Origin: Breviolum minutum Mf 1.05b.01
Taxonomy: Eukaryota > Sar > Dinophyceae > Suessiales > Symbiodiniaceae
Reading direction: 5' to 3'
Length of the DNA: 64,000 bases
NCBI GenBank assembly: GCA_000507305.1
Contig: DF239392.1
Span: 124,001-188,000, forward strand
Program-made: the position numbers and the translations under genes
The notes under the pieces: generated by a model
Told to the model about the DNA's origin: nothing
Seen by the model: only the letters and a program-made list of their open reading frames with translations
The model's database searches: none
Shown here: one piece after another, positions 1 to 11,099 of the stretch
How positions within the stretch are numbered: position 1 is the stretch's first letter
How the letters are laid out: each line of letters opens with the position of its first letter

Positions 1-114
1 TAAGAGAAACATTGGAAGAACAGTGTCTTGGTACATTCTGGATTTCCAAGAAGAACACAATATGCAAAGACCGGATCTTCCAAGAACCGTAGGACGAACA
101 TCATGAAATAATTT

Positions 115-138
115 CCCACCACCACCGCCGCCACCACC
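115..138. repeat. CCA/CCG trinucleotide tract
   Basis: Short run of ACC and GCC triplets just before a family C foldback. No coding context is visible. Confidence 0.6.
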
Positions 139-143
139 TTCTC

Positions 144-242
144 TTAGGGTTGATATTTTGCACCACCTGGGATGTATAAAACCCTGTCAATAATGGGAAG
201 TTTACCATATCAACTGGTGCAGGATTTCAGCCATCAACAGTA
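144..242. mobile_element. Family C foldback (MITE-like), copy 1
   Basis: The left arm GTTGATATTTTGCACCACC pairs imperfectly with the right arm, which ends GATTTCAGCCATCAACAGTA. The right end carries the family terminus CCATCAACAG followed by TA. The left terminus is degraded. Confidence 0.75.
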
Positions 243-421
243 TCACAGTACTCACCGCAAGTGGCACGCCTTCTTGCAGAAAGACAAGTAGGTATAAAGG
301 TCGTCGGGGTGACACTCCTGACAGTGAGCTGATGTTGTAATTTCCAGATAGCCGGCTTACCTTTAGCCTGACAACTGAAATCTGAATACCAATGATGGAA
401 ATTATGTACGTTAGAAACATA

Positions 422-540
422 TACACTCCCTAAAATCCCTAAAACTAACATAGTCATAGCCCTCTAAAAATGGTGGTTGGGAGAGGATCCTTTTTCTTTT
501 GGGAAGGTAACTGTTCAGTGGCTATGTTAGTTTCAAGGAT
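422..540. mobile_element. Family B MITE, TAG-CC type arms
   Basis: Arms read AAACTAACATAG on the left and GGCTATGTTAGTTTCAAGGA on the right. The middle carries the B-typical GGTTGG...CCTTTT...TTTGGGA segment. The left end shows a duplicated CCCTAAAA. Confidence 0.8.
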
Positions 541-684
541 GGCAATATCCACCACAATGGCTATTGAGGTTTCATGGTTTCTATTGCTGAAATCAAGAGA
601 CTTTAACATGCCAATGGGGAATTTGCCTTTCTACAATGGAGTGTGTCCTCTTCTATTTTGAATTATCATCTGTAGACTTCAATA

Positions 685-795
685 TACACCCCTGAAGCCT
701 GAAAACTAACAGTTCGCACCTGAAAATGGGTGGTTGGAAGACTACTTTCCTTTTGGGATGGCTTCCTGGAAGGTGCGAACTGTTAGTTTCAGAGA
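685..795. mobile_element. Family B MITE, GTTCGCACCTG type
   Basis: Arms AACTAACAGTTCGCACCTG and GGTGCGAACTGTTAGTTTC are exact complements over most of their length. The interior TGGTTGGAAGACTACTTTCC is shared with the copies at 10,766 and 11,685. Confidence 0.85.
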
Positions 796-1325
796 ATCTA
801 GACACGCGGTTGCGTGTTTTGTTCCATGGGAAAACATCTTCTCTTCCACCAAAGGGCTTACCAGAAGACATCATGTACACGACTTAACCAAGTCCTCCTT
901 GATTCGAATATCGAATACTGTAAAAGATGCTTCACGTTTGACAGGCACTGTACTATCTATCCCATCGTGGACCACCAGCTGGCAAACTCTACTGTCTGGT
1001 ACACTAAAAGTGGCGGCAAGACAAAAAATCATCCATCTGAAACCCGTACTGACTCCGGGATCAACTACTATAGCTAGCTGGAACATCAACCATGTTCCAA
1101 AAAAAGATGTTGATTTCTTATGGCGATTAGTTTACCGGAGTGTGGACTGATTTACCAGAAAATTATGACAATACGATGAGATTGCACTACATTGATGCCA
1201 ATGTGTTCCTAGCCCTCTGGTCAAGATAATATCAATCCTAAAGTTTGAATTATGCTTAGCTTCTTTGCACCAGTTTGGCATAGCGAACATATCCAGGAAT
1301 TAGATGAAACATTTTTACCCATATC
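796..1325. other. No supported feature
   Basis: Unique AT-rich sequence. Short open frames exist on both strands, but none has a recognisable motif and I see no repeats. Confidence 0.5.
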
Positions 1326-1403
1326 GGATCCATATATGGTATATCTACCTACATGTACCTTAAAACTAAAACAAATGTAGACAAATAAATCATACTTGGA
1401 TCC
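1326..1403. mobile_element. Family D palindromic element, copy 1
   Basis: Begins GGATCCATATATGGTATATC and ends ATACTTGGATCC. Inner arms TACCTACAT and AATGTAGACAA pair. The right arm has drifted. Confidence 0.75.
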
Positions 1404-1612
1404 TTAGGCTTAAGTATTATGTTGTTCCTCCTCTTAAAGGAAAAAATAATAATCAGAAGAAGATTGGGAAGATGAGAGCGAGCCGCATCGACAATCGTCT
1501 TGCATCATCCTTATTCGCCAGCTACTCATCAACATCATACCTTTGCATTGCCAACGTACGTTTCATGAAAACCAATATGAGGCAACTTAGGAAGTCATTC
1601 AAAACCTCGACT

Positions 1613-1716
1613 TACCCTAAGGATCATTGGACCCTCAAAACTGGCTATTCTGAGGACCCTACCCCCGCTATACAGGTTCAAACCCCTCCATTGGAGGGTC
1701 CAAGATCCTTAGGGTA
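1613..1716. mobile_element. Family K foldback
   Basis: Left arm TACCCTAAGGATCATTGGAC pairs with the right end GGGTCCAAGATCCTTAGGGTA. Both ends have TA at the boundary. Only one copy is seen in this window. The interior has CAGGTTCAAACCCCTCC, which resembles a tRNA T-arm but probably belongs to the palindrome. Confidence 0.75.
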
Positions 1717-1917
1717 TATTCAAACAAACATAGAATATCATAACATAACCAATCCTGTTCCTGGCAATACTGCGAGCTGGTGAGCTTTTAAAGGGATGGT
1801 GAGTTCACGTGACCCCTTCAACTCAAAGGTTGGAAGTTGGTGACCTCGAAAACGATCGGGCGAGAACAAGGTCACGGATGAAGCTTGAATCACCTGGTAT
1901 CTTTTCATAAAAAAATA

Positions 1918-2010
1918 CTGGTTGGTTTAATATGGACCCTTATTTCATGGTTCATGAAAAACCCCACCATAACTGGGGAGTATGTCATCCCTTATATACA
2001 CTAAACAAGC
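1918..2010. mobile_element. Family E MITE, copy 1 (inner part)
   Basis: Starts CTGGTTGGTTTAATATGGAC and runs through GGGGAGTATGTCATCCC to ATACACTAAACAAG. The outer TIRs are lost. This copy matters because its GGGAGTATGTCATCCC segment is the empty target site for the family G insertion at 55,583. Confidence 0.75.
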
Positions 2011-2661
2011 ATCTTCACCACATCCCCCCAAAAAAAATCCCAAGACACCGTGATTTCGGGTGGACTGCACCTTGGCTGGTGAAAGGCTGGCCAGTTTTTG
2101 GTCCGGTACAGATTGTTTTTTTGGACCAACAAATTGGTTTTACGGTTTTTGGAGGTGGTATTGCTACTATAGTCTATAGTTACCTACTCCTAAACAAATC
2201 AGGAACAACAAGTGCTTGGTTTTGGTTCGTAATTGTTTTTTTTCAATGTGTCTTCAGTCTTCAGTGATAATGTTTGTTGTTTTTTGTTGTTGGAAACTCA
2301 TGTTTCTGCAATTTGCATGCTTATCTCATTTAAAAGAACATAAGTCGTGAGCGTTGGAAGTTGGAATTTCAGTTCAATAATGTGCTCGTCACTTGTTCCA
2401 CTCTGAAAGTCTCAAACCTAAAGGATAAATGGGCCCCCGCTTTCTCGAAGGAATCCAAGCACTGCTGTTCCATTGATTTTCTTGTTCATCGCTGTGCCAA
2501 GCAAAAATCCATCGGAACTTCCAAAATGTTGGAAGGAATCAACTCTGTGCCAACTCAAGTTACATTCACGAAAGCCCAAAATTTTACTAAGAACCAAAAG
2601 ATTTTACAACTTCCCGTGACTTGAAACCATGTTTTGTTCAACCACTGCTTTGATTTTTTTA
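2011..2661. other. No supported feature
   Basis: T-rich non-coding DNA up to the first family A element. No open frame carries a recognisable motif. Confidence 0.5.
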
Positions 2662-2761
2662 CTAGTTGGTGGTTTCAACCCAATTCAAAAATATTAGTCA
2701 AAATGGGAATCTTCCCCAAATTTCGGGGTGAAAATAAGAAATCTTTGAAACCACCACCGAG
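2662..2761 (+). mobile_element. Family A element, copy 1
   Basis: CTAGTTGGTGGTTTCAACCC at the left and CTTTGAAACCACCACCGAG at the right. The internal asymmetric marker (ATTAGTCAAA, then CTTCCCC) sets the plus orientation. TTTA directly flanks both ends and is a likely 4-bp target duplication. Confidence 0.85.
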
Positions 2762-2962
2762 TTTAAATATTCAAAGGGAGATTCCTTGCTTTTCAACCCA
2801 TTTTGGCCAAAAATGTTCCGGACTCTTTGGGTCCCCCGGACGATGGGCGGTTTTTACACCAATCCCAGCCCACGACTTTTCCATTCTCATCCTGGAAATG
2901 TTGAGTCGTGGTAAAACTGGTTGGGGTGAAGGGCCTTAATCATCAACCCCATATACTCAGGG

Positions 2963-3100
2963 GATAGTTGGATGTACCCCTAACAGTGTACCCATGATAT
3001 TTAGCTGGTTTTCTCTAGGGATTCTTGGGGAGTATAACCCATAAATACCCACTATATAGGGCTTATATAGAAATTTCCCATAGGGGTACATCCAATTATC
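2963..3100. mobile_element. Family L foldback
   Basis: Left arm GATAGTTGGATGTACCCCTA pairs with right arm TAGGGGTACATCCAATTATC with one mismatch. The interior (TAGGGATTCTTGGGGAGTAT, then ACCCATAAATACCC) resembles family E inner sequence, so this may be a relative of E with other ends. Confidence 0.75.
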
Positions 3101-3124
3101 ACTTGATATACAATATACACCTTA

Positions 3125-3142
3125 TTATATATATATATATAC
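3125..3142. repeat. (TA)n microsatellite
   Basis: About nine TA units. It precedes CACTGGAGCTTCCAGTTC, which resembles a decayed family F arm. Confidence 0.8.
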
Positions 3143-4049
3143 ACTGGAGCTTCCAGTTCAGGGTTCCAAATGGTTCCGAACAAAAAGGGTGTCTTCCTTC
3201 ACCATCCCTTAGGGTTTAAGGACGGCACCCCTTTGAGGCTGGGCTCCAACTATTGGACATTTTCGGGGATATGGTGGAGATCTCAGTTTCTTGGGTTGGG
3301 CAATACATCCCAATACAAAAAGGCAGTCTTGCAAACTCACATCATTTGTTCAGGTGTGTTAAATTTTAAGAGTGGAACCTGAGGATCCCCATGTGATTCT
3401 GCGATACTGCAAAAATCATCTGTTTCTTTTCCCTAAGGATCCAAGGATGTCTTAAGAAAGGGATTTCCCCTACAATCCTATTCTGGACATGGGATTTTGA
3501 CCATCAATCCTACTCTAGGGAGGGGTCTGGATTCTTGCGGCTTCGTCAACGTGTGAATGAGTTGAAGTAAAACCAAATATGTGAGGAAAAACTAGCTAGG
3601 TTTCCATCTGTCAACAAACGTAAGAAGTGTACATAGCATGGTTCGATATGGTTCTTCCCCGAAAAAATAACCATGAATCATGAATCATTGAATGTTGGGA
3701 ATAGAATCAGCTTCATGCCAATCAATCAATACCTGTGAATACTTCTATCATCTAAATATCACAAACAACTTCTACACCATGGTTTCAATTAACAGACATG
3801 TTGAAGCCAAACATGGAGGTGGATGGTTCAGTTGGGTTTGTCCTTTTGAATTGGGGTGTTTGTGTTAGGTTCCAGCCGTTCGTTTTTCAACAAAAAACTG
3901 CCGGCCAGCGATTTTCCCAAGGCCTTCCGGAGAGTGCCCCAAAACAGCTCAGCGATCCCCTCTCGGATGCCCTGAAGAAAGGGTCACGTTGGTTGGAAAA
4001 GGGGTGGATTCCTTGTGATAACGACATCCATGGTCAGTCATGATGAGTA
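3143..4049. other. No supported gene; F-like fragment and one GC-richer ORF
   Basis: The first 100 bp look like a decayed family F unit. A plus-strand open frame at 3798-4043 (81 codons) has a GC-richer second half but no recognisable domain. A 20-bp segment at 3807-3826 recurs inverted at 5901-5920. Confidence 0.4.
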
Positions 4050-4135
4050 TATCTATATATAAATATAAACAATGTATAATTGATTCATATAATATATGTA
4101 ATTATGTAGATATATATATATATGATATATGCTTT
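4050..4135. repeat. AT-rich simple sequence
   Basis: Interrupted TA and ATA runs. Confidence 0.7.
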
Positions 4136-4359
4136 AAACCAAAGTTCTATCAAATCCCTCCATCACCCTATCAATTCATATCAATCCCCCAAAGGTCACT
4201 TGAGATGTTTTGCCAACTCGCATGTAGTTGTTTTACCGAAAGGATTGAATCCGTTAGGCAACGGTTCGAACGTAAAATGTCACGACGCCGCGCTATTCAC
4301 TGACATGATTCTGACATCTAACATGGACACCGATGCCATGTCATGCAATACACAATTAC

Positions 4360-4388
4360 GTGCGAGTGTGAGTGTGTGTGTGTGTGTA
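4360..4388. repeat. (GT)n microsatellite
   Basis: GTGCGAGTGTGAG followed by a clean run of about six GT units. Confidence 0.8.
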
Positions 4389-4776
4389 AGGTGTACATGA
4401 AGCATGTTGATATACTGTGACTGTAAGTGCGTATACATCGTAATCATGGCTTCTATATGCATACATGTTCAAACGCGAATAAAGCATACATTAAAATGTA
4501 GCAGTATGCAGTACTTGTGTATTCACGGTACCTCTGCAAAACCATACATCATATCTCAGTGAGTTGCATAATTTTCCTTCCAGCTGGTCTTACCATTGTG
4601 CCATGCAAGGTGATTCATTGAACATCCACATAATTTGGATCTACCCCGCACCCATTGACAGTGGCAAAGAAGGGTTTATAGGGAAGCCCGTCACTAAAAA
4701 TGTAATATCATCATCCTGGTGGTGATGATGGCATCCTGGGTGACGGGTAGATCCAGCATATAATATATGTACAGGT

Positions 4777-4884
4777 ATACCCTCCCCGAAACTAACAGCT
4801 CGCACCTGAAAGCCTGGATACTTGGAAGATGAAAGTTCCGAAACCATCTTTGCGGGGGGCGAAAAGCCGTTTGTCTTAGGGAGT
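4777..4884. mobile_element. Family B MITE, GCTCGCACCTG type, decayed right arm
   Basis: Left end TACCCTCCCCGAAACTAACA then GCTCGCACCTGAAA. The right arm is poorly preserved and ends TTAGGGAGTA. TA is at both boundaries. Confidence 0.75.
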
Positions 4885-5096
4885 ACTGGGATGTCCATTG
4901 TACTTAGTAGCTGGGTGATATCACCCCTATATAAGTAGGTTATAAGTTCCTTAAGTAGGTTATAACCCAACTTCCTAACTAGTTACGATCACTCCGTGGA
5001 CGTCCAAGTATGACTTGTATGTCTTCTACCGCCCCCACCTCCTCGATGGATTTCATCTGGATGCTATCCGATTGGATGATGGTCCTGTATGTCAAA

Positions 5097-5211
5097 TGAG
5101 CCACGACTCGGGATCCTTATATTAATTATATTGGTTGCTTAATAGGGATCCTTATACTGGTTATTCGAATCCCCATATAACTATAGGCAGTATAATCCCC
5201 TAAATATCCCG
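5097..5211. mobile_element. Family E MITE, copy 2
   Basis: Left TIR TGAGCCACGACTCGG, then GGTTGCTTAATAGGGATCC and CAGTATAATCCCCTAAATA. The right TTTTTCATTGCTCA end is not recognisable. GGGATCCTTAT occurs twice near the left side, a small internal duplication. Confidence 0.7.
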
Positions 5212-5638
5212 AAACAAGCTGCAAATTTGTTTCAGTGCTTTGTTCCAGAAACAACGAATTTAGATTACCGTAAGCAGGTACTGGATGGTACTGGGCTCAG
5301 GGCAACGGCTGTAATTTTTGTGGGCAGTTTTGGGTGAGACTCGTAATCCCTGGAAGTTAGCTTGGCATGCTCAAGCCCATTCAGATACTCAGCTTGGACG
5401 TGCAGTTGTGTCATTCTCAGCGAGTAGATTTCTGGATGTTACATATAACAAACAGTTTGCTAAGAAGCACCGCTGACCGCAAACACATGGTTCCAGGTTG
5501 AAGGGATATGATAAAAAGCCATCAAACTTTTCGAGATAATGACAAAAAACACTTTTGGCATAAACTAGCAAATTGTGAGTAGCAGAGTTACTTGAAGAAC
5601 TCTGCCAACATGATACTACTGTATATGGTATGAATATA
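5212..5638. other. No supported feature
   Basis: Unique sequence. The minus-strand open frame entering from the family A copy is just read-through of the repeat. Confidence 0.5.
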
Positions 5639-5736
5639 CTGGTTGGTGGTTTCAACCCATCTGAAAAATATTGGTCAAATTGGATCATCTCCCCAGGTAG
5701 GGATGAAAATTAAAAATATCTGAAACCACCAACTAG
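5639..5736 (+). mobile_element. Family A element, copy 2
   Basis: CTGGTTGGTGGTTTCAACCC to CTGAAACCACCAACTAG. The flanks TATATGGTATGAATATA (left) and TATATGGTATACAAAAA (right) look like a 17-bp target duplication that has since diverged. Confidence 0.85.
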
Positions 5737-6872
5737 ATATATGGTATACAAAAAGTACCCGCATTGACAAGGATTCTTGCTTTCGGGGGGTGACATCTGA
5801 AACGTACCGAATGACTCAATAATTAACAATAAGAATTGATAAACCTCTGAGAATTAGCGGCTGGAACCTATCGCACCCAATTGAAAACAAACATCATCTT
5901 CCATCCACCTCCATGTTTGGATTCAAAATGTCAATTTTCCAGGCTCTAGTGAATTGCCTGCCTTCATTTCAAGAACGTCATCCTAAGTGCATCATTTACA
6001 AAATCTCTTTGTGCCCCCAAATTGACGCTGACTTTTCAAGAAAGTCTTGAAAGGGCAAATCAGAACATTCTCGGACTATTCAGGCATCATATACTTGTAG
6101 CATCTCTCAGTCGGCTCGAAAGTGGCGAGGCCGGTATTCATGACGTCTAATGTATGGTTGTTCCTGCTGATTTTCCTAATGTTGGAGCCATATGCCATTG
6201 CAATATCATCATTTTATATCTATAAAAATAAATATATCACCATGTTATTGTTGACTAGGTGTCTGAAATCATGCCTTCACAAAGCCGAAATATTATATCC
6301 CAATGTCTTATGGAAAAAAGTCTTGTAGATAACATGGATTTGAAAGAAAACAACAGATTGGTAAACTGGTAAACTCCAAGCAATTTAGGGTCAACTGTCA
6401 GACTACTTGTCTTTGATTAAACAACATCTCTTAGACTTGATCAACAAAGTGGACAAAACAAGCCAACACACAACACCAAACAAATGGATAAGTCAGTTTA
6501 TATATATATATATACAAATGAAATCCACCAAGGACCAAGAAAAGTGTTCAAAATAGATCAATCCATGAAAAAGACACAAACACATGGGAAAGCATTGGGT
6601 GCCCGAACTTGTTGATATCCAAATGAATGAGTAGCATCGGCTGACCTTACAAAAGCCATGCTACGTGACCAGTTCGCGTTCGCAAATATCTCCCCGTATC
6701 CAAAAATGCAAGGCGAAACCATCTATTTCACCAGGGGAGTCAACAATAGGAAGGCCAACAAAAAAATTGCTGTCAGTCTGTCAGTTGGATGTTTTCGAGT
6801 CGGTCATGATCAACTAATAACACTGGGAAGGTGTTCATACCCAAACGTCCTTGGTGGTATTTTGTTGATACA
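5737..6872. other. No supported gene; one (TA)n tract
   Basis: Contains a TA microsatellite near 6499-6515 and the 20-bp inverted match at 5901-5920. The small plus-strand frame at 6122-6328 is hydrophobic early but lacks any family signature. Confidence 0.45.
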
Positions 6873-6983
6873 TACCCTCCCTGAAACCAACATAGCACCT
6901 GAGATGGATGATTGGAGGACAAGCCTTTCCGAACTTGGGGCCCGGACCATTTTCAGGTGCTACGTTTTTTTTAAGGGAGGGTA
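6873..6983. mobile_element. Family B MITE with clean TA ends
   Basis: TACCCTCCCTGAAACCAACA at the left and TTTAAGGGAGGGTA at the right. Inner arms CATAGCACCTGAGATGG and CATTTTCAGGTGCTACG pair. TA at both boundaries fits a TA target duplication. Confidence 0.85.
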
Positions 6984-7436
6984 CTGATAAAGAGGTTGCA
7001 GGATTGCAAGGCTTGCAGTAAAGCATTCTTGTTTCAATCGGTGGTTCAAATCTGAATGTATGTAGACCGCGAGTATTCCTGAATTGAACATCTTACCTCA
7101 CAAACCTTATGAATCTTATGATGTTCAAACAATATGAATATGAATCATTCATAGCACTTGGCATTTCGCAAATCATCTGAATTGTAGCCCATTATCTATC
7201 AAATTATTCACTTGACAAAAGAGTGAATTCTCGTTTCTTTGGATTTGAAATCTATTGATTCGGATTGTTCTTCACGCATTGTGACACGAAAAATAATTCA
7301 TGTTTCCAAACAACCACTGCTTGTCACTGCTCAGGTCAAAATAGATTGCTTGCCGATACCAAAAGGTAGGTGGATGTAAACGGTCCGAAAATAAACCGAT
7401 ATGTAGGGACTGTGCCATCTACTTTTCAAATACCGT
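6984..7436. other. No supported feature
   Basis: AT-rich unique DNA. Confidence 0.5.
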
Positions 7437-7539
7437 CACCCCCAAGTATTAACATAGAACCTGAAAATGATGGTTTCGAAGATGATTTTCCTCTTCCAGG
7501 GGTGTATTCTCAGGTTCCATGTTAATCTTCCTGGGTGTA
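7437..7539. mobile_element. Family B MITE, GGAACCTG type
   Basis: Arms TATTAACATAGAACCTGAAA and TCAGGTTCCATGTTAATCTT pair. Ends CACCCC and GGGTGTA. Confidence 0.85.
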
Positions 7540-7841
7540 ACTGCTCTTGTTTTTGAGTTGCCCTCAGTTTTGTTGCCCCATTGAATCTCCGAATTCTTTT
7601 TTAAGCTTTCACACCCTGTCTCTGTCGTGGAGTAAAATCCGAACGACCTGGACGTGTTTTTGGGGAGCATTTGAAAGAAACGGAAGGAAATGGAAAACAT
7701 ATCTTTTCTTGGTTCATCTTGGTTCTTTCAATTGGATGATAAACCAAACCTTCACTTGGGAAATGGTTGGAAATCAGCAAACATCCATTTAAAACTGGGT
7801 GTTTAGGGTTCCAGGCTAGAATCATCTTCGGGGATTGTGAA

Positions 7842-7950
7842 GTACTGTTGATGGAAGATATCCTGCACCACCTGGGATGTACAAAACCCTTTGAATAGTG
7901 AGATAAACTGTCTATCAACTGGTGAGCCGGATTTCTTCCATCAACAGTAC
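7842..7950. mobile_element. Family C MITE, best copy
   Basis: Perfect terminal repeats: GTACTGTTGATGGAAGA at the left and TCTTCCATCAACAGTAC at the right. The next block, CCTGCACCACCTGGG, is shared with copy 1. TA at each boundary suggests a TA target. Confidence 0.9.
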
Positions 7951-8574
7951 GACGTGTTTGACATGCAAGTCCTGAGCAGCTGAGCGCCTATTACCTGGAA
8001 AAAAGATAGGAAAGTGACCGTGTTTCTTTTTTGTTTAAGGCTGTGTCAAGCTCATCTTGGTGGTAAAAAGTGACTGAAATGAAAACTATATGTTGTTTTT
8101 TCCAGGCAAACGCTACAAGATTTGCCTAGAAGACTTGGGGGTGTTTTGAAGGTCTCTCCAAGCTCGTCAGAGTTTTTTGGCTGAATTATTATTATTTTTT
8201 CGGAGTGAAGATGCATTAAAAATCCACCCAAACAATTCTGAAACCATGCAGGGATATGTTTGTTGCGTGTCTCGTGCCGCATGAAGAGTTGGGATCAGGA
8301 TTAGTGACTTAGAGTGTCACAATGCAAACCTATACTTTAATGAACAGATTCTTGCAAACGCCAACCCACAAAGCACCAAGAAACACGTAGATCGACGCAC
8401 CCATGCTTCTACCAAGATGATCCATGGTGTTTGTCTTTAGAGGGACCACTGAACTTATATACTTTGCTCGATTGGCAGTCGTTTGAATGGGAAGACCTCA
8501 GGAAATACTGCCATTTTGTGCATAATCCAACTCCTGTCTTTTCAGCAACTCGGTTCAAGAGGTTTATTCGCAAG
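7951..8574. other. No supported feature
   Basis: Unique non-coding sequence with T-homopolymers. Confidence 0.5.
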
Positions 8575-8670
8575 ACCCATAGGATCTATATGTATGTTAT
8601 ATTTACCTACAAAATTTTCATAAACATCAACCAAATGTAGGTAAATATCACATACATGGATCCTATGGGT
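8575..8670. mobile_element. Family D palindromic element, copy 2
   Basis: Outer arms ACCCATAGGATCTATATGTA and TACATGGATCCTATGGGT pair. Inner arms ATTTACCTAC and GTAGGTAAAT are exact. Central loop AAACATCAACCAA. Confidence 0.9.
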
Positions 8671-8715
8671 GATTTTTTCCTTCCAATCTATAAGAGTTAA
8701 TATCAGTCAGCTTCC

Positions 8716-8795
8716 CCCACCAGCAGGGCTCATGTCATCTGGGTTCGACTCCGTCATGACCTTGCTTGAAACATCTTTTTCCGCTGGCTGGTGGG
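8716..8795. mobile_element. Foldback with tRNA-like (B-box) core
   Basis: Short arms CCCACCAGC and GCTGGCTGGTGGG enclose GGGCTCATGTCATCT and GGGTTCGACTCC. The latter fits the pol III B-box (T-arm) consensus GGTTCGANTCC. The preceding GGGCTCATG resembles a tRNA-Met anticodon arm with CAT. I cannot fold a complete cloverleaf, so this is at most a tRNA remnant or tRNA-derived short element. Confidence 0.4.
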
Positions 8796-9352
8796 AAAAA
8801 CTCTGTTGGTAATGTCACTAAAATTTGAAAAGATACATTGAAGATATATCTTCTATGTATGTGTAAATAAACATATATCAGCATGTCGCAGCAACACTCC
8901 TCATGATGATACACATATATTGGAATTAGTGGTCGTCAAATCTTCAAACATCAGAGCCAGGATTTCAGTAAACTCTTTTTTCTGGACCTTGATATTTTTC
9001 ATCACATTTCATTGCCTACTGAATTGCACAGTATGGTATCATGTAGCGATGCATTTGTTTCATATGTTTTTCGTTCACCTGCTGCAATACCTTAAAATAA
9101 AGAAACAAATCTTCACCGCACTACCATTTCAAATGCCATCACATCAGTCCTGTCCTGTCCCTTAAGATATACAATTCTCTACTGACTAAATAACAGTAGT
9201 GGAGTACTTCCAACCGCTTCATCTTCCAGAAAGTTCAGGCCAAGCTACTTGAAAAAACATCTGTTGAAAACAGAAGGTAAAACCTCCCCAGCTTTTGAAG
9301 ATCGAAATACTACATCAAATACATCTATATACAGTGTATATATATATATATT
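8796..9352. other. No supported gene; (TA)n at the end
   Basis: Unique AT-rich DNA ending in a TA microsatellite (about 9336-9351) that borders a family A copy. Confidence 0.5.
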
Positions 9353-9461
9353 CTACGGGTGGTGGTTTTAACCCATTTGAAAACTATTTTTTGTCAAATT
9401 GGATCATTTCCCCAGGTAGGGGTGATTTTTTCAAAAAAAATAGACCATGGCCACCTAACCA
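9353..9461 (+). mobile_element. Family A element, copy 3 (right half degraded)
   Basis: CTACGGGTGGTGGTTTTAAC start, GTCAAATTGGATCATTTCCC marker, then a T-rich drifted right arm. The right boundary is approximate. Confidence 0.6.
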
Positions 9462-9841
9462 CCTGCCACACCAACAGCCACAAGGCCCAAAAATCCAGCC
9501 TCCGTCGCGCATACAAAAAAAACTTAAATCATCATGAATTTTGCTCAACAAAAAACACACGTCTGACTTCATAACGTCTTTTGTGTGGGGTTGTTTGCTT
9601 GTCAGGGTAAACCTATGTAAAAATATACTCTTGAAATAAAAACGACTCGCTTCGGTCGTCAAAAGACGTCAACCTGTGGTGGTTGATTGGATCTCTTCAG
9701 TCAAGTGATCTGGGTAAGTTGTTGGATCTACCTACCCCCGGGCCCCGGGATACTAGGATGCCTCTTTGCTGAGAGGGACACCCAACCAAAACAACCTTTA
9801 TTTCCAAGTGTTGCTGGGTTGGGGGTTAGAGATCCAAAATT

Positions 9842-9936
9842 TACTCTCCTGTGAACTAACATATCCCATTAAAAGTCACTTTTGAAGATGATGTTCTTTT
9901 TCCCAAGGTGGGATATGTTAGTTCCCTGGAGGGTAA
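9842..9936. mobile_element. Family B MITE, CATATCCC type
   Basis: Arms GAACTAACATATCCCATT and GGTGGGATATGTTAGTTCCC. Right terminus TGGAGGGTA. It is nearly identical in plan to the copy at 61,865, including GAAGATGATGTTC and TTTTCCCAAGG inside. Confidence 0.85.
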
Positions 9937-10250
9937 ATCTTTTTGTTCACCTTCCATTTTGTTGCCAAAGGAGAATTGAAGACTTGATCTTCGAAACAAC
10001 TTGGGTATCAAACTTGATACAAAAACTTGTGACACTTGTGTTCAACAAAAACCTGTTTCATGCTATGAATCATTTATTCTGAAGCAACAAACCTGAGCCA
10101 AAGAAAGATGTCAAACGCCAAAGGCAAACAAAAAGTCACAAAGCTGACTGGTGAAGTCTGGAGGAAAACACACTTCCAGGTTTCTTCCCCCGTTGGCTAC
10201 GGTTGAAAAGAAAACGGATTCCAAGTACTCCTTGAAGCTACTGTCTTGTA

Positions 10251-10330
10251 GATCCCTAGGGATCCAGTCACCTTCTGAGAATGGTAATCATCCCAATCAT
10301 CATCTGAGAAGGTGATTGGATCCCTAGGGG
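10251..10330. mobile_element. Family H palindrome, copy 1
   Basis: Arms GATCCCTAGGGATCCAGTCA and GTGATTGGATCCCTAGGGG, with CCTTCTGAGAATGG and CATCTGAGAAGG inside. Almost a complete palindrome over 80 bp. Confidence 0.85.
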
Positions 10331-10765
10331 ATGTGTTTTTTTTTCAAAAGCTGAATTCCCTTTCAAACCTTTAGCCGCGAAGAAAAGTATCTACATCGAC
10401 ATGTGTGTTGAGTCACAGGTTGCTTGCGGCTCACGCAATAACTTGAAAACTGCTGGAAAAAATAAACAACCGACCCTATACTGAGCCATGCATTGTAACC
10501 CTCGGAAGTATCCTGGTTGTGTGGTCTGACACGTTGCCATCTTTGCCTCTTGAAAACTGAGAAAAAAATCCAAAGGAAGCAGGAAACTGATGACATCTTG
10601 CCCAAGGTAGAGGATAATACTACCATCCTACCAAAACACAAATGTAAGATACAAGATATTTTTTTATATACTCTCTACCGCGGAAGTTGACTATAAACAC
10701 AAGCAAGTTGGCTATGCAGGTGATCATGGTTATCAAAGTAGGATTCAACTTAAATTCACACATGT
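10331..10765. other. No supported feature
   Basis: Unique sequence. Two overlapping minus-strand frames (10,363-10,641) have no recognisable motif. Confidence 0.45.
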
Positions 10766-10859
10766 ATATACTCTCCTTGAAATGAAAGCAATGGTTGGAA
10801 GATGAATTTCCTTTTGGGATTTTGCCTATTCAGAGGGGAACTGTTAGTTTCAAGGAGTG
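10766..10859. mobile_element. Family B MITE, left arm decayed
   Basis: Starts TATACTCTCCTTGAAATGAA and ends GGAACTGTTAGTTTCAAGGA. The interior TGGTTGGAAGATGAATTTCC is family-typical. Confidence 0.8.
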
Positions 10860-10957
10860 CAACAACAGCGACAGGATCATTTTTTCTGAACAGAACGACG
10901 GCGCTCATGTGGTGCACTGCTTTTTTGATGGCCTCAAGAAACCCATCAACAAGTGTC

Positions 10958-11099
10958 AAGCCACGAAAAAAACAACTTATTACTTTCCATTGAATCCTGG
11001 TTGGTTAATAAGCATCCTTATGTTTATCATAATCCCTACATGACTGGGTAGCATAATCCCCTATATAACCCAACTAATCGAGTTTTTTTCATTGCTCAA
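10958..11099. mobile_element. Family E MITE, full-length copy
   Basis: Left TIR AAGCCACGAAAAAAAC, inner TCCTGGTTGGTTAATAAGCA, right AACCCAACTAATCGAG then TTTTTTTCATTGCTCA. The flanks CAAGTGTCA and CAATTGTCA look like a 9-bp target duplication with one mismatch. Confidence 0.85.

Noticed and set aside
4249-4273. CAACGGTTCGAACG as a tRNA T-arm
   Set aside because: The arms do not extend to an acceptor stem and no anticodon arm can be drawn.
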